DNA from: Osedax frankpressi
Taxonomy: Eukaryota; Annelida; Polychaeta; Sabellida; Siboglinidae
Direction of reading: 5' to 3'
Length of the DNA stretch: 64,000 nt
NCBI GenBank assembly: GCA_964035775.1
Contig: OZ038313.1
Location: 930,001 to 994,000, forward strand
Within the stretch, counting starts at the first letter, position 1. The number at the start of each line of letters is the position of its first letter. Made by a program: the position numbers and the translations under genes. Of this stretch, positions 34,541-46,558 are shown one piece after another. A model generated the notes under the pieces. That model was not told the DNA's origin. It searched no databases and saw only the letters and a program-made list of their open reading frames with translations.

Positions 34541-35485
34541 AGCAGAGGCCATTTGACACATTCTAATTTGTCTGTTATATCCTTTGTATAGCTTAACGGA
34601 TACTTTATTTGCTAAGTTGATGTAGACCTCTTTACTTAGGTCTTTGACATTATCAAGTGACATCTACTTGACGTGCGGAATTCTTCCCATTGTTATATTA
34701 CATTAACCATTGTTTCCTTCGACAGCATTCGGTACAGTAGGATCCTAGTGAGAGGCAGATCTAGTGGTTTCTACAACAATTACGAGATGGCATATTTTGT
34801 TGAGTCCGTTATGTAGTTATCTTCTCTTTAATTGAATTTACATGTTTTACATTTACTTTATTATCTCTTAACAAGACGAGAAAATATGTGTTTGTCGAGC
34901 ATTATCTGACTTTTTGGATGTCCCGAGGATACATATATTACAACCCCTCCGACGTAGCCAACACATCGTGAGGTTGACTTAATCTCAGTAGATTTGTCGG
35001 AGTATGTTGTAAAATAAGATTTACATTCATATCCGAAGGAATGAGCTTATAAGTACAGGACTTCATTGTCTTAGTCAAAGGCGGGATGTTGGATGTTGTC
35101 TATCGTGGGACGTTAACGGCTAGCTATTGCTCGTGTACTTTATGTGTGTAGTGTGGGTTTAAAACGCAGGGGCTACGGAGTTAATAATAAAGCTAGTTAT
35201 ATATGCAAGTTTAGTTGTGCGACACGACATTTACGTGTAAAGTTAATAAGTGATAATGTACAGATAACGGCCAAGTGTATAGCAACATATCACGAGATGT
35301 GTGATCATGCGTGACGATAATTTAGATGCCGTAATCAGTCTGTAAGATACACACGCATTCTATAGAAATATAATATATATTTCAACGCATCTCATATATT
35401 ATATTAACAGACGTTCTTTAAATGTTCTTCTTGCCAAGAGAACCAAACATTTGAAGTGTTTACTATCCCAGTTCTTTACGACACA
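34541..35485. other. GC-richer block of about 0.95 kb, unassigned (copy B)
   Basis: This block stands out by base composition and is nearly identical at 59632-60583, but copy A keeps only its right edge. It has no ORF of note. It contains a TATA-like GCTTATAAGTACAGG near 35047, AATAAA-like TAATAATAAAGC near 35182 and a complementary pair TCCGAC (34948) and GTCGGA (34998). It could be a promoter or non-coding transcript unit, or a solo-LTR-like fossil. I see no clear terminal repeats or target duplication, so no family is assigned. Confidence 0.3.
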
Positions 35486-35869
35486 GAAATATATTATTAT
35501 AAATTATCAATATTTGATTTTGTAATTATTATAAATATGAACTATTGTATTCAATATATCATCTATTTTACTATATTATAGTTATATATTTATTAATATT
35601 TGTACTAAAATATGTAGGTATTATGTAAAATTTGCTACAATATATGATATAATCATTCATAATTTTAAGAATAAACAGAATGCAGTTTAATTATAACTTC
35701 AAATGATATTTAAATATATTACTTTTATTTTTTATAAATATCAATACAAAAAAGTAGATTATATTTATTAATTAGTGAAGTAATTATAAATATATTTAGT
35801 TCAATTATTAGTAAATAGAATTAACTATTAGCAATATAACTTACATCGAGGTTAAGAATATATATTATA
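35486..35869. other. AT-rich spacer, copy B
   Basis: Very AT-rich DNA matching 60584-61002 in copy C and, from about 35701, 764-935 in copy A. Nothing else is seen. Confidence 0.5.
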
Positions 35870-36185
35870 TTGTTTAATAAGAAAGTTTACAATTTAAAAA
35901 TATTTTTGCATAGTGGTTACTGGTTCATACGGCAGATGAGAAGATGGTATTCATTATTTAGGTTGAGCCGAGTGTATACGAGACTTGAATCCTTCATTGC
36001 GTTTACAGTGTCCCTGTTCAATCATCCAGTACGACGTGCCAAGAATGGTTCAACGGATAAGGCAAAATGCCAAGTGTTGATGTCATGGGCGAGTTGTCAT
36101 ATGATACTTCCAGTATTAAAATAAGAAATAAAGCCTGCATTAGATTATATTAACCACCTACGTAACTAACTGAAAATATATAACT
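35870..36185 (+). pseudogene. Unidentified coding-like relic, copy B
   Basis: Near-identical to 936-1255. It lacks two bases relative to copy A close to the end, so the C-terminal residues of the more protein-like frame are shifted. Its family is unknown. Confidence 0.3.
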
Positions 36186-36641
36186 TACCAAACTATTTAA
36201 AATATCTATATTTATATTAATTTCATATTTTATTATTATTGTCATTAATAAATACAATATTAAATAATAGATTTTGTAGTTATTTAATATATACATTATT
36301 ATCATCCATATTCACTTATATGGGAATGCATATTAAAAATAAACAAAAATATTGATTTAAATAATGTTTTATTGTAAAATGATTTTAAAATTAATTTATT
36401 TATTTGAAAATTATATAAAAATAATATCATCGCAAAATTATGAATTAATTAAATAACCTTAAATATGGCGTGTAAATCACAAATATACAAATATCAAGAA
36501 CAATGTAATATAGTAAAAGTAAACATATAAAACAAAAAAGTAAAAATGTCATATCAAGTTATATTTGTAACAAAGAGATTTCATGATTTGCATTGCAACC
36601 AAATATAATATTAGTTTAGTTTAAGAGTTATAACTTGGCTG
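36186..36641. other. AT-rich region downstream of SUN gene B
   Basis: Matches 1256-1713 of copy A with few differences. It probably includes the former 3' untranslated region of SUN copy B. Confidence 0.4.
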
Positions 36642-38568
36642 TTACTTAACTGGTTTACCATGAACTCTGAACCTATATAAACATGTATATTTCTTATTTC
36701 CATGGTTACTAAGTATATTTAATTCAATAATACGATATAATCCGATGTTTTCCTGCTGAAAGTATTTGTTAATAATTAATTTGTAATATTTTTTTGAGAT
36801 TTCAAATTATTAAAATACAAATTTTAAATGTTATAGTTTTTATAGCTATAAAAATTGTTTTGTTTAATTAAATGGGATATGTTTAACTAATCATAGTTAT
36901 TCTTATACTTAATATAGTTATAGCTTTAATAATAATAAAGATATAATTGATAAATATAAACTTATTGCAGCTATTGATATTTGCAATAATCGAGAATAGA
37001 AATAAAATGTTATTATTTATAATTATAAACTAATGTAGATGTTGATAATTATAATATAATCACAAATATTGATAATTATAATGTAATACCATTATTGACA
37101 TTTAAATCGATTTTTTCATATACTAACTTCAATATAAAAAGTCTGAATTGGCGTTGAATCGTGTACATATTGAAACTCACCCAGCGTCACTGGAGATTCA
37201 TCAAATTCACTCTGCAGGCCCTGTTTTATTGCAGTTCTTAAGTAGTTTTATGTAAGAATGAAGCACGGATAAATAGACAAAATATAGTAAATATATTATA
37301 TTACACAATAATACAATAATACTATTCCGTTATAGATTGTCACAAATTCATTGATATCTATGCATTGCAAAGTTGTAAATGATTATTATTACTTTTATTT
37401 GAATTTCTAAACTTTACAATAAAAGATCTAGATTAAATGATATCCACAATCGATATCAATTGTAAATTATCTAATATATTAAATCTAGGTTATTCAATTT
37501 AAGTTTGTTAAAATATTTGAAAAATAGCAATATCATTGAAAACAATGATATATAAATTACATATCTAACTCATTAAAAAGTTATCTACTCTATTAAATAA
37601 AATACATAATCAACTAATATATTACTATTCATTTCAATATTCAGTCAAATTGCTTTAAACAAACAGATGGGATGAGCTTTATAAATATAAATTAGGAATT
37701 TTTCTAGTTTGAAAAATCTTAATATAGAAGGGAAATTATAGGGAAAAATGATATTAGCATTACTTTAATATAATTTACTATACATCGCTTACCAAGATTT
37801 TAAAATCTTTGGGAGCACTGTCAATATGTCCGTCAAGCGTCAGTGCAGCCGGCACGTGGTCAATGGTGACGGCAGTCACGTGGATGGGAATGGTCAGCAA
37901 TACGGCGAGATGACCGCTGCTACCCACGAATGGCCAACAATTGCCTATGTTAGTCTGCGACTGTTAAGGGAAGACAGCAGTCGTCAAAAATAATTTTTTA
38001 ATTATTTACTCATTCTTTTTATATTCTATTTAGATTTATTCATTATTATTTATATTGTTGTGTAATTTCAGATCAAACAAATAATATAAATTAAAGTTTT
38101 TATAAGGAGTAAGAAATCAAATTATTTATAAACTAATATATTATTTTTTTTATTATTATAAAATCTATATATAATTAATTTCCTAATTTTAAAAACCTAA
38201 TTATCCATTGAAATATTTAGCTATTAAATAACTTACTATTATTATTATCACTTTATGAACAATCAATAAAATAATTCCTTCTATTTTAATTATTTATTAT
38301 TTCATTGATTAGTTTTCGAAGTTTAGAGATATATTATATTAGATATTTTGAAATTATTATGTACAATATTTATACAACAAGAGTATAAACAAAAACAGAT
38401 CAAAACTGTGATAAGGAACATTTCTCTATTGGCTGTATATATATATATATATATATATATAAAGTACATAGTATACATATATATTCAATTACAATACATT
38501 TATTTTAAATATTATTATTATTCTGAGTATAATCATAGATTTGGATTAGGGTAAATAGTGCATCTCAA

Positions 38569-39475
38569 TTGTTCTCTTGTATGTCCTCTTGTATGTCCTC
38601 CTGTATTGCCTCTTGTATGTCCTCTTGTATGTCCTCTTGTATGTTCACTTGTATGTTCACTTGTATGTTCTCTTGTATGTTCACTTGTATGTCCTATTGT
38701 ATGTCCTCTTGTATGTCCTCTTGTATGTTCACTTTTATGTTCACTTGTATGTTCACTTGTATGTTCACTTGTATGTCCTCTTGTATGTCCTCTTGTATGT
38801 TCACTTGTATGTTCTCTTGTATGTCCTCTTGTATGTCCTCTTGTATGTTCACGTGTATGTCCTATTGTATGTCCTCTTGTATGTCCTCTTGTATGTTCAC
38901 TTTTATGTTCACTTGTATGTTCACTTGTATGTTCACTTGTATGTCCTCTTGTATGTTCACTTGTATGTTCACTTGTATGTTCTCTTGTATGTCATCTTGT
39001 ATGTCATCTTGTATGTCCTCTTGTATGTCCTCTTGTATGTTCACTTGTATGTCCTATTGTATGTCCTCTTGTATGTCCTCTTGTATGTTCACTTTTATGT
39101 TCACTTGTATGTTCACTTATATGTTCACTTGTATGTCCTCTTGTATGTCCTCTTGTATGTCCTCTTGTATGTTCACTTGTATGTCCTCTTGTATGTCCTC
39201 TTGTACGTCCTCTTGTATGTCCTCTTGTATGTCCTCTTGTATGTTCACTTGTATGTTCACTTGTATGTTCACTTATATGTTCACTTGTATGTTCACTTAT
39301 ATGTTCACTTGTATGTCCTCTTGTATGTTCACTTGTATGTCCTCTTGTATGTCCTCTTGTATGTTCACTTGTATGTTCACTTGTATGTTCACTTGTATGT
39401 CCTCTTGTATGTTCACTTGTATGTCCTCTTGTATGTTCACTTGTATGTTCACTTATATGTCCTCTTGTATGTTCA
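38569..39475. repeat. 12-bp minisatellite in SUN B intron
   Basis: About 75 units of the same two 12-bp versions as at 3640-5182, at the matching intron position. The order of versions differs from copy A and the array is about 0.64 kb shorter, so the arrays have changed since the duplication. Confidence 0.95.
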
Positions 39476-39538
39476 CAACCAGAAATTTAATGTTGGTATT
39501 TTGAATTGATTAACTTTTTAAAAATTTAAATATTTAAT

Positions 39539-39866
39539 ATATGTATATATATATATATATATTAATATATATATATATATATATATATAGTTTATAAATA
39601 ATATATAAATAAACATAAAAAGTTAATTTGAATAGTAATCATATGAAATAATTAATATTTTATTTTGTATTGATCACACAAAAAAATCTCTTCTATAAAA
39701 ATATTTATCAATATATAAATGAATCGTGAATAGATATCAATATTATATTTAAGATATATTTTATAATTTGGCAATTTGCTTTATTTTAAATTTTTCAATT
39801 AACATTTTGTAAAAATTTAATTACAGCTTTAAAGAAAAAGGATTTTTATTTTTAATTTGTAAATAT

Positions 39867-39906
<40 letters not shown>
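39539..39906. repeat. Two (AT)n microsatellites in SUN B intron
   Basis: AT dinucleotide tracts at about 39539-39588 and 39868-39906, at the positions of 5237-5320 and 5590-5627 in copy A but with different lengths. Confidence 0.85.
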
Positions 39907-39908
<2 letters not shown>

Positions 39909-42369
39909 ATGTTAACTTCTAAAGTTAAATAACAATTCCATCAAGTACATTTTGTAAAGATTAAATATTGTAGGTGTGGAATCATTTGCCAAATATATAA
40001 TTAGTTTATAATATATTTAAATATATTTTTCTTCAAAATGAAGAGGAAATTAAAAACTACTTATTTTCCATACAGTATATATTTATTTAATATTTTGTGG
40101 GGTAGTCAATGATTTTAAATGTTCTGGGTCTTATAAAAATTATTGAAATCTAAAAAAATTATTTAATATTTTTTATACTTCTTATGAAATTATGTTAAAT
40201 TACACTGCAAAAAACTTAAATAATTATATACATGTTTGACATCATATTAATAATTGATAAGTGAAAATCATACATATTATGTCTCCAGTACAGATAAAAC
40301 TATTTTATATATTATACATCTGACGTAATGATAATATTATTGAGTTCACATTTGTATTCAGGTTTATTTTAGTATAATTTTGATCATAATTTACAGCAAA
40401 ATTCAGCAGTGTTATATATTTGTAATAATTTATTGTAATAATTTATTAAAAGAATCCATTTGAAATAATACTTTTATTATATTGTTATATTGATTTTTAT
40501 GATTGCAAATTATAATCAAATAGATTTATGAATAAAACTAAAAACAATTATTTTAAATAAATATCATCAAATTCTAAAAATGATTACATTTTAAAGTATA
40601 TTCATATTAATGTATTTTAAATAAAGTTATTAATCATACTTATCTTTGAAAAACGTGATTTATAAAAGAATATAAAATATATGAGAACATATAATTTATT
40701 TATAAATGTTTGCGATTGAAAATTAAAATTATAATTTATTATCGAAAGGAAAACCTGTGTATTTATATTTGCAATTTAGAATTTGTATCAATATGAACTA
40801 CATCAATAACTTCTTTCAATAATGTTATCACGCTACATAGATGTTATATTGCAAACGTGAATGGCATCACGAGCTGAATTTCCAGTGTACCAGAGATTGT
40901 ATCCAAACATCGCCAGCGAAGCAGTCTTGTAATTGTAGGTACGAGTACAACGAGTGGTTAGAATGCTGGCACCTGTTGGTCGAATATCGTAGCGTGAATA
41001 CTTCGACATTACGGAATGAGATTCGATTTCATTTGAGTCGTATCACTATCTAAACTCGATAACGTATAGAAAATGCAAAATTACTTAAACGAATTAAATG
41101 AAAATAATACAATCGATAATCGTAAAGAAATGTACCAGTTTATTAATTATAACTAATATTTTAAGTGATATTCGGTGGTTTTAGACTACGTATGAGTGAA
41201 GTTGGTACAGAAAATAAGATAACCCATCGATTCCAGAGCATAATCCACCATGGCAATCTTATCAGCTGCATAAACTTCTAAAGCACTAACAATCATTCTC
41301 CTAATTTCCTGATGAACGTAATAATATATAAAGTTAGCGACGGCAAGATAGAAATCATAATAAACAAATACTGAAAATGAGAAACTAACAAAATTTGATT
41401 GAAAATCGATCGCACTTATTTGTATATTAATTAATTGTTTTAATGTGTTTATATATAAAGTGTTATACTTCAAACATCCGTATACGAATGTTGAATAGTA
41501 TAGAGAAAATATTGATATCTATAGGAATAAACAGAGCCGTATGGAGAAAACTTGCCTCTTTCAATGCATACTTTGACATATCTATCACTGGATATGGTTT
41601 CGGAGAATTTGTGGATAAGGAAATGATTGAAAATAATTTCTTCGTCATCGTATTCATTTTCTCTTCGGATATTAGATTATTGTTCTTCATTTCCTTAACG
41701 ATAAATAGAGGTAAAATAAAGATTTTTCAATACATTTAAATGGATTTCAGGAATACTAGTTGATTGTTGTAGTTTTAGACAAATGTTGTTAATTTTAGAT
41801 ATAAGAAATGAAATGTAAAAATAGTGTATTAAAATGTTATAATCTATTCGCAAATTATAAAAATATGAGCTAGTTTTAAGATCTAGTATACAATCTCTAT
41901 CCGGGAGATTCTAGAAACCTTCGCAAACTCCTCGATGTTCATCAAAGAAATTCGTTGCCGTGCTTGCAAATCCGTCAGGGTTTTTCGGAGGTGCTGCGCT
42001 TGCTTTTCGAGTGAATGAAGGCTTCGGCTGAAACCGTTGAAACTGCGGTGGACCGGCGTCGCCGCCATAAAGGAGTAAATGTCCGCCCGCGAGCAACATC
42101 GCTTAGCAACGGGTAGCGACACCGGATTTAGCCCGGGCAGTTCCGACGCCGGCTCGGGTTCTAGAGAAAAGATGGGTCTGGTCTCGCCGCCTCTTCCCCG
42201 CGTGTCTCGTAGAGTAATTGTCTCCGTGGTCGACTAACAACGAATATAAGAAATGATTTATTATGCCGAGTAAATTTAAAAAGAAATATAAAGATGTTAT
42301 ATAATGAAGTAATGGATTTTCGCCTTAATTTTTTTTAGAAAGATTTCATATTCACACAAACCTCGTATG

Positions 42370-42501
42370 CTAGAAAAAAATGAATACCTGTTTGTCAATA
42401 TTTATAAATGTACACGTAAAACATTTATAACTTGGAATTAAGAAATATAAATAATTGAAACAATAAACATTAAAGGTTGATAAACTATGACCTAAAGTAC
42501 C
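42370..42501. other. Chimeric junction: SUN intron joined to an SDR exon
   Basis: Up to CTAAAGTACC (ending 42501) the sequence equals copy A up to 8219. From CGGAACTTTGTAATCC it equals copy C from 62033, the middle of an SDR exon. The two parents share only one base at the join, as in end joining. Copy A and copy C each continue smoothly through their own gene, so copy B is the recombinant. Confidence 0.9.
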
Positions 42502-42956
42502 GGAACTTTGTAATCCTGGCTAGAGAACTACTCTACCAGACACAGATGGACCATGAATTAGTTTATTAATATATATACAATAAGGTTATCAATAGTTTTA
42601 ACATGCTAATTTAATATATCGTATGTTCCCTTCAATAGAATGTTATTCAAATGATTAATAACGGGATAATATGAATATGAATTAAATATTATTGTTATTT
42701 TCTAAATTATGGGGAACCTCAAGAATATGATGCCTACATGATAATAACAATACAATTAATTACGGATGAACAATGAGTTGGTGAGTTCTATATTTTAATT
42801 CATTTTTCAATTAATAATAATAACTAGTAGCAAGGTATTCAATTTGCAGTAAATGTATCATTATATAACAATAATTCAGCAGTGATAACAATGACTGTTT
42901 AAATATGTATTAGGGATAAGACAATAAGAGTAAATAGATTGATGTTTAATTGACAG

Positions 42957-42958
<2 letters not shown>

Positions 42959-42998
<40 letters not shown>
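42959..42998. repeat. (AT)n microsatellite
   Basis: Pure AT run in the SDR intron; the tract in copy C (62488-62540) is longer. Confidence 0.9.
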
Positions 42999-43002
<4 letters not shown>

Positions 43003-44351
43003 CACTAAGTAGGTTTACTATATAGTAAATGTATTACATATAGTGGATTATGTATTCATAGGGAACCAGTTATGTAACAGTATACTTATCCCAGTATAAT
43101 ATAACACCAAATATGAAATAATAGATATTGATATTTTGGTATTATTATAAAAGTACAATATTCTATTTATTTGGTTTCAAAATGTATAATTATTAAAAAA
43201 TAATAGTTTAATCTTACACATAATATGTTTTAATTATAATTATTATAAAAAATATTAATATCACAATTAATAACTTTTGCCAGATCTTGCATCCAGGTGC
43301 TTCGGGTGAATAGAATATGCCGATGACCTACAGCTTCTGGCAAGGTCATGACCTTTACATGAGCCACTGTCACATCTCGTACATCTACTATCGGTAAGTA
43401 GATTTAGGGAACCTATCAATTAAATAAGTAATTTAGGTAATTTGTTTAAAGTACTAGATTTGTCTAAAATATCTTATTTTATTATAAAACATATCATGTA
43501 CAATTTTCTCCGTTCGTCAGATTAGAGATATTTACAATTAAACAAAATTACATGAAATTATACTTTCTATAAAATATACTTTCATAAACTCATATATAGC
43601 TGAATTTAAGATATATACCAGACAAACTGACCATTGGAATTGCGCGGTTTACCAGGCGTTTCATTACATCTAATGAACCGTTGATTGTTCCACAGAGAAT
43701 CTGACCGAACACCGATGACGGATTCGTAGTACAAAGTTTAAAGGTCGGATGTGGCTCCTTTATCATGAAGTCCCGAGCAACCTTCTCCGACAACACTATA
43801 CTCTGTATTGATGATTTTTGGCAGTTTGGTAATTACTTTAAAGTGGACCAGATTTTATGAATTATAACATTTTTTAACAATTCCTTTATATTTAAAAAAT
43901 TAAATAAATGTCATGTATAATATATATATATAAACTTAAATATAGTACAATATAGTAATATGGTAATATAGAAGTGTATATATGGGAATTGGTATTATCA
44001 ATTGGTATAATCAATTATCGCAACAAACAATAGTTCAATAAATGGTCAATCGTAGTTGTAATTATTATACAACATATTTAAATATAAATGCATTCATATA
44101 TTCTTTAAAATGACATATTTATTTGTATACCAAAAAAATGCAACATATTAATTCTACTCCAATGTTTTCAATTGTTCATACCACCGATTTCCAATATAAT
44201 ACAATAGTATAATATAATACCAGCAAACATTACCGGTAATTTAATTTTTTGAATTGCATCATTTCTTTTATATTATTTTTATTTCTGTGGTGACATCAAC
44301 TAATTTTATAAAACTATTGTCACCCTGGAATACCGGGATATGTTATATAGC

Positions 44352-44374
44352 AATATATATATATATATATATAT
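44352..44374. repeat. (AT)n microsatellite
   Basis: Short AT run; the equivalent in copy C (63899-63940) is about twice as long. Confidence 0.85.
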
Positions 44375-44859
44375 AGGAACTAACTCTGAAATAGAATATT
44401 CTACAAAATGCACAATTGATAAGAGGCGAGTAGGAAGGGCAATTCGTGATTAGTCGTGAATGCCATCTAGTTGCGAATGCACCAACACGATTCCCAACAT
44501 TACCAGGCACGCGGAGTTATGTAATAGTTTTTTATAATCGTGTTACGCGTTACCATAATTATAGGGTAATATAAACTAAATACAATTCTATAAGCATGTG
44601 TATTGTGTGCCCTGACAAAACTACCGTACTAAGATAATATATTTAAATATTGTATTCTATTGTTTTGATGTAATCACCTTATAATATTTATCCGAATCCG
44701 ATTATATAACCAATATAATTTCCGAAAAACCAGATGATATAACTATTATGCAATTTTAATAATTAATTTAAAATTAAAGTAAACAAATATTTATAGTAAC
44801 TATAAATAATGTACTAACAATTACAAAGTGTATTTTGATACCTGGTGATGATACCTGGT

Positions 44860-45287
44860 GTCAGTTAACCCTAGGTAATAACCCAGGGCAATAACCCTGG
44901 ATATTAACCTGGATATTAACCCTGTACACTAACCTGGACATTAACCTGGACATTAACCTGGACATTAACCTGGACATTAACCTGGACATTAACCTGGACA
45001 TTAACCTGGACATTAACCTGGACATTAACCTGGACATTAACCTGGACATTAACCTGGACATTAACCTCGAGCACTAATCTTTGACATTAACCCTGGGCAC
45101 TAACCTTGGATACTAACCCTAGACATTAATCCAGGATATTAACCCAGGACATTAACCCGTGGGCACTAACCCTGGAAATTAAACAATAACATTAACCCAG
45201 GACAATAACCCTGGTCACTAACTCTGGGCACTAACCTTGGGCACTAACCCAGGACATTAACCCTGGACATTAACCCTGAGCACTAAC
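44860..45287. repeat. 12-bp minisatellite (CCTGGACATTAA) beside an SDR exon
   Basis: About eleven perfect 12-bp units lie at 44930-45066, flanked on both sides by decayed units of the same kind. The array runs right up to the splice donor (minus-strand GTTAGTG, 45287-45281) of the SDR exon ending at 45288, so the donor itself is part of a repeat-like unit. The open MSRL reading frame here is a repeat artefact. Confidence 0.9.
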
Positions 45288-45852
45288 CCTGTGCAAGCTG
45301 TAGCATGTATTCAATACATTTATAGTTCCTTCCTCGGCTGGCTTGATAACGACTTTAGGATGTTTGGGATTATTCTTGGGAAGGACTGAAAACAAGTTGG
45401 GGCAGAATGATTTGACATTAAACTAATTCAGTGTTTATTGAATACAACGAGATTATTAAATATTATAGATTATACTCATAAGTATGTATATATAAATATA
45501 TTTGAATAGTAATTTAGTTTATCATTTAATCTATATACACATTTAATTATTTATTTTGATCTATAAATTATATTTATATTATTATCTCTTATTATAGTAT
45601 ATTTTATCTTATACCTTATCTATTAATATTAATTATATTAGTTTATTTAAGTTATTGGAATAATGCTTGTTATTTAATAAAATTAATTGTCTGTGACAAG
45701 ATTGGATGTTATGTTTACATTATTTATCTGTTTATCCAATATATCATTAAGCAGTATAATAACAATAATAATAAACTACCTACATATAGTTTAGTATGTT
45801 AAACTATATAAAATATGAGAAACTTAAATTGTATTAGCTAAAATATAACGAT

Positions 45853-46020
45853 ATATATTTTAACACTATATATAACACTATATATAACACTATATATGAC
45901 ACTATATATAATACTATGTATCACTATATATAACACTATATATAATATTATATATAACACTATATATAACACTATATATAACACTATATATGACACTATA
46001 TATAACACTGTATATAACAT
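45853..46020. repeat. 12-bp minisatellite (TATAACACTATA)
   Basis: Some fourteen imperfect 12-bp units inside an SDR intron, immediately 3' of exon 2 on the minus strand. Units vary by point changes (TGACACTATATA and TAATACTATGTA forms). Confidence 0.85.
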
Positions 46021-46558
46021 TATATAATATACATTACGCAATGTTTTGACCTCCGACCTCGCCGTGTGTAAAACATAGTCCCAGTCCGCTACAGTTTCAT
46101 TCCAGCAGAGCTTCTCATTGCAATCCGCCTCTACCAGCTCCAGCGTATGCTCGGGGTTTTACTTCAGGAGTTCTCGGATAGGTTTCACCTATTGTTGAAA
46201 GTGTTTAAGTAAGGTACTAATGCTATATCGTCTGCAAGTAACTAATTGTATCCTTCGCGCCATTATTGATTTCGTAGTGAAGAACAACTTATTTGTAAAA
46301 TTGTAATTACAATTTGTGAATTATTTTAAAATTATTCCGATGAAATATAATAATAATAAATATATAAATGTTCAACCCTCGAGAAGTTTTATTGATAGCT
46401 GTTGAACTATAGTTGAAAAATGCTACGATAGGATAAATATATAATATAAGATATCCTAAATGATATCATATACTATCATGTAGGATATCGTACACGATAG
46501 CTAATTTAATATATCTTGAACCTGAAGCTCCAGTAACAAGAACACATTCGTTTGGCAT

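Larger units (their letters stand above)
36642..42369 (-). pseudogene. SUN-domain gene copy B, lacking exons 1-2
   Basis: This is a paralogue of the gene at 1714-9163. The matching exons are 42369-42362 (the 8-base microexon), 42233-41919, 41693-41556, 41308-41224, 40972-40857, 37960-37793, 37220-37128 and 36755-36642. All remain open and the splice sites are kept, so the SUN domain is still encodable, with a few replacements (for instance Arg to His in IPIRVTAV and Arg to Ser in HRRFNGF). The two 5' exons, with the start codon and the membrane anchor, are absent: similarity to copy A stops at 42501, at the donor of the lost anchor exon, and SDR sequence follows. Without an anchor it cannot make a normal SUN protein unless it has acquired a new first exon. 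Intact frames imply a young duplication. Confidence 0.85.
42501..46558 (-). pseudogene. Short-chain dehydrogenase (extended SDR, dihydroflavonol-reductase-like), copy B
   Basis: This family reduces ketones or aldehydes with NAD(P)H. Exons, 5' to 3': 46558 to about 46498 (MPNECVLVTGASGSRYIK, a decayed TGxxGxxG cofactor motif), 46188 to about 46052 (HTLELVEADCNEKLCW and DYVLHTA), 45385-45288 (LPKNNPKHPKVVIKPAEEGT, INVLNTC), 43795-43619 (LSEKVARDF and PSSVFGQIL), 43387-43275 (VDVRDVTVAHVKVMTLPEA and WMQDLAK), then a stub at 42514-42501 (DYKVP). Exon 2 has a stop after RELLK, and the exon with the YxxxK catalytic pair was not found with confidence. The last exon is cut by the fusion to SUN. It is therefore most likely a pseudogene. 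The next-best idea is the related yeast methylglyoxal-reductase-like subgroup. Confidence 0.75.

Noticed and set aside
38558-39509. Three overlapping frames of about 310 codons
   Set aside because: Same 12-bp repeat artefact in copy B.
44861-45061. MSRL-repeat open frame on the minus strand
   Set aside because: Artefact of the CCTGGACATTAA array.
45838-46041. VLYIVLYI-repeat open frame on the minus strand
   Set aside because: Artefact of the TATAACACTATA array.
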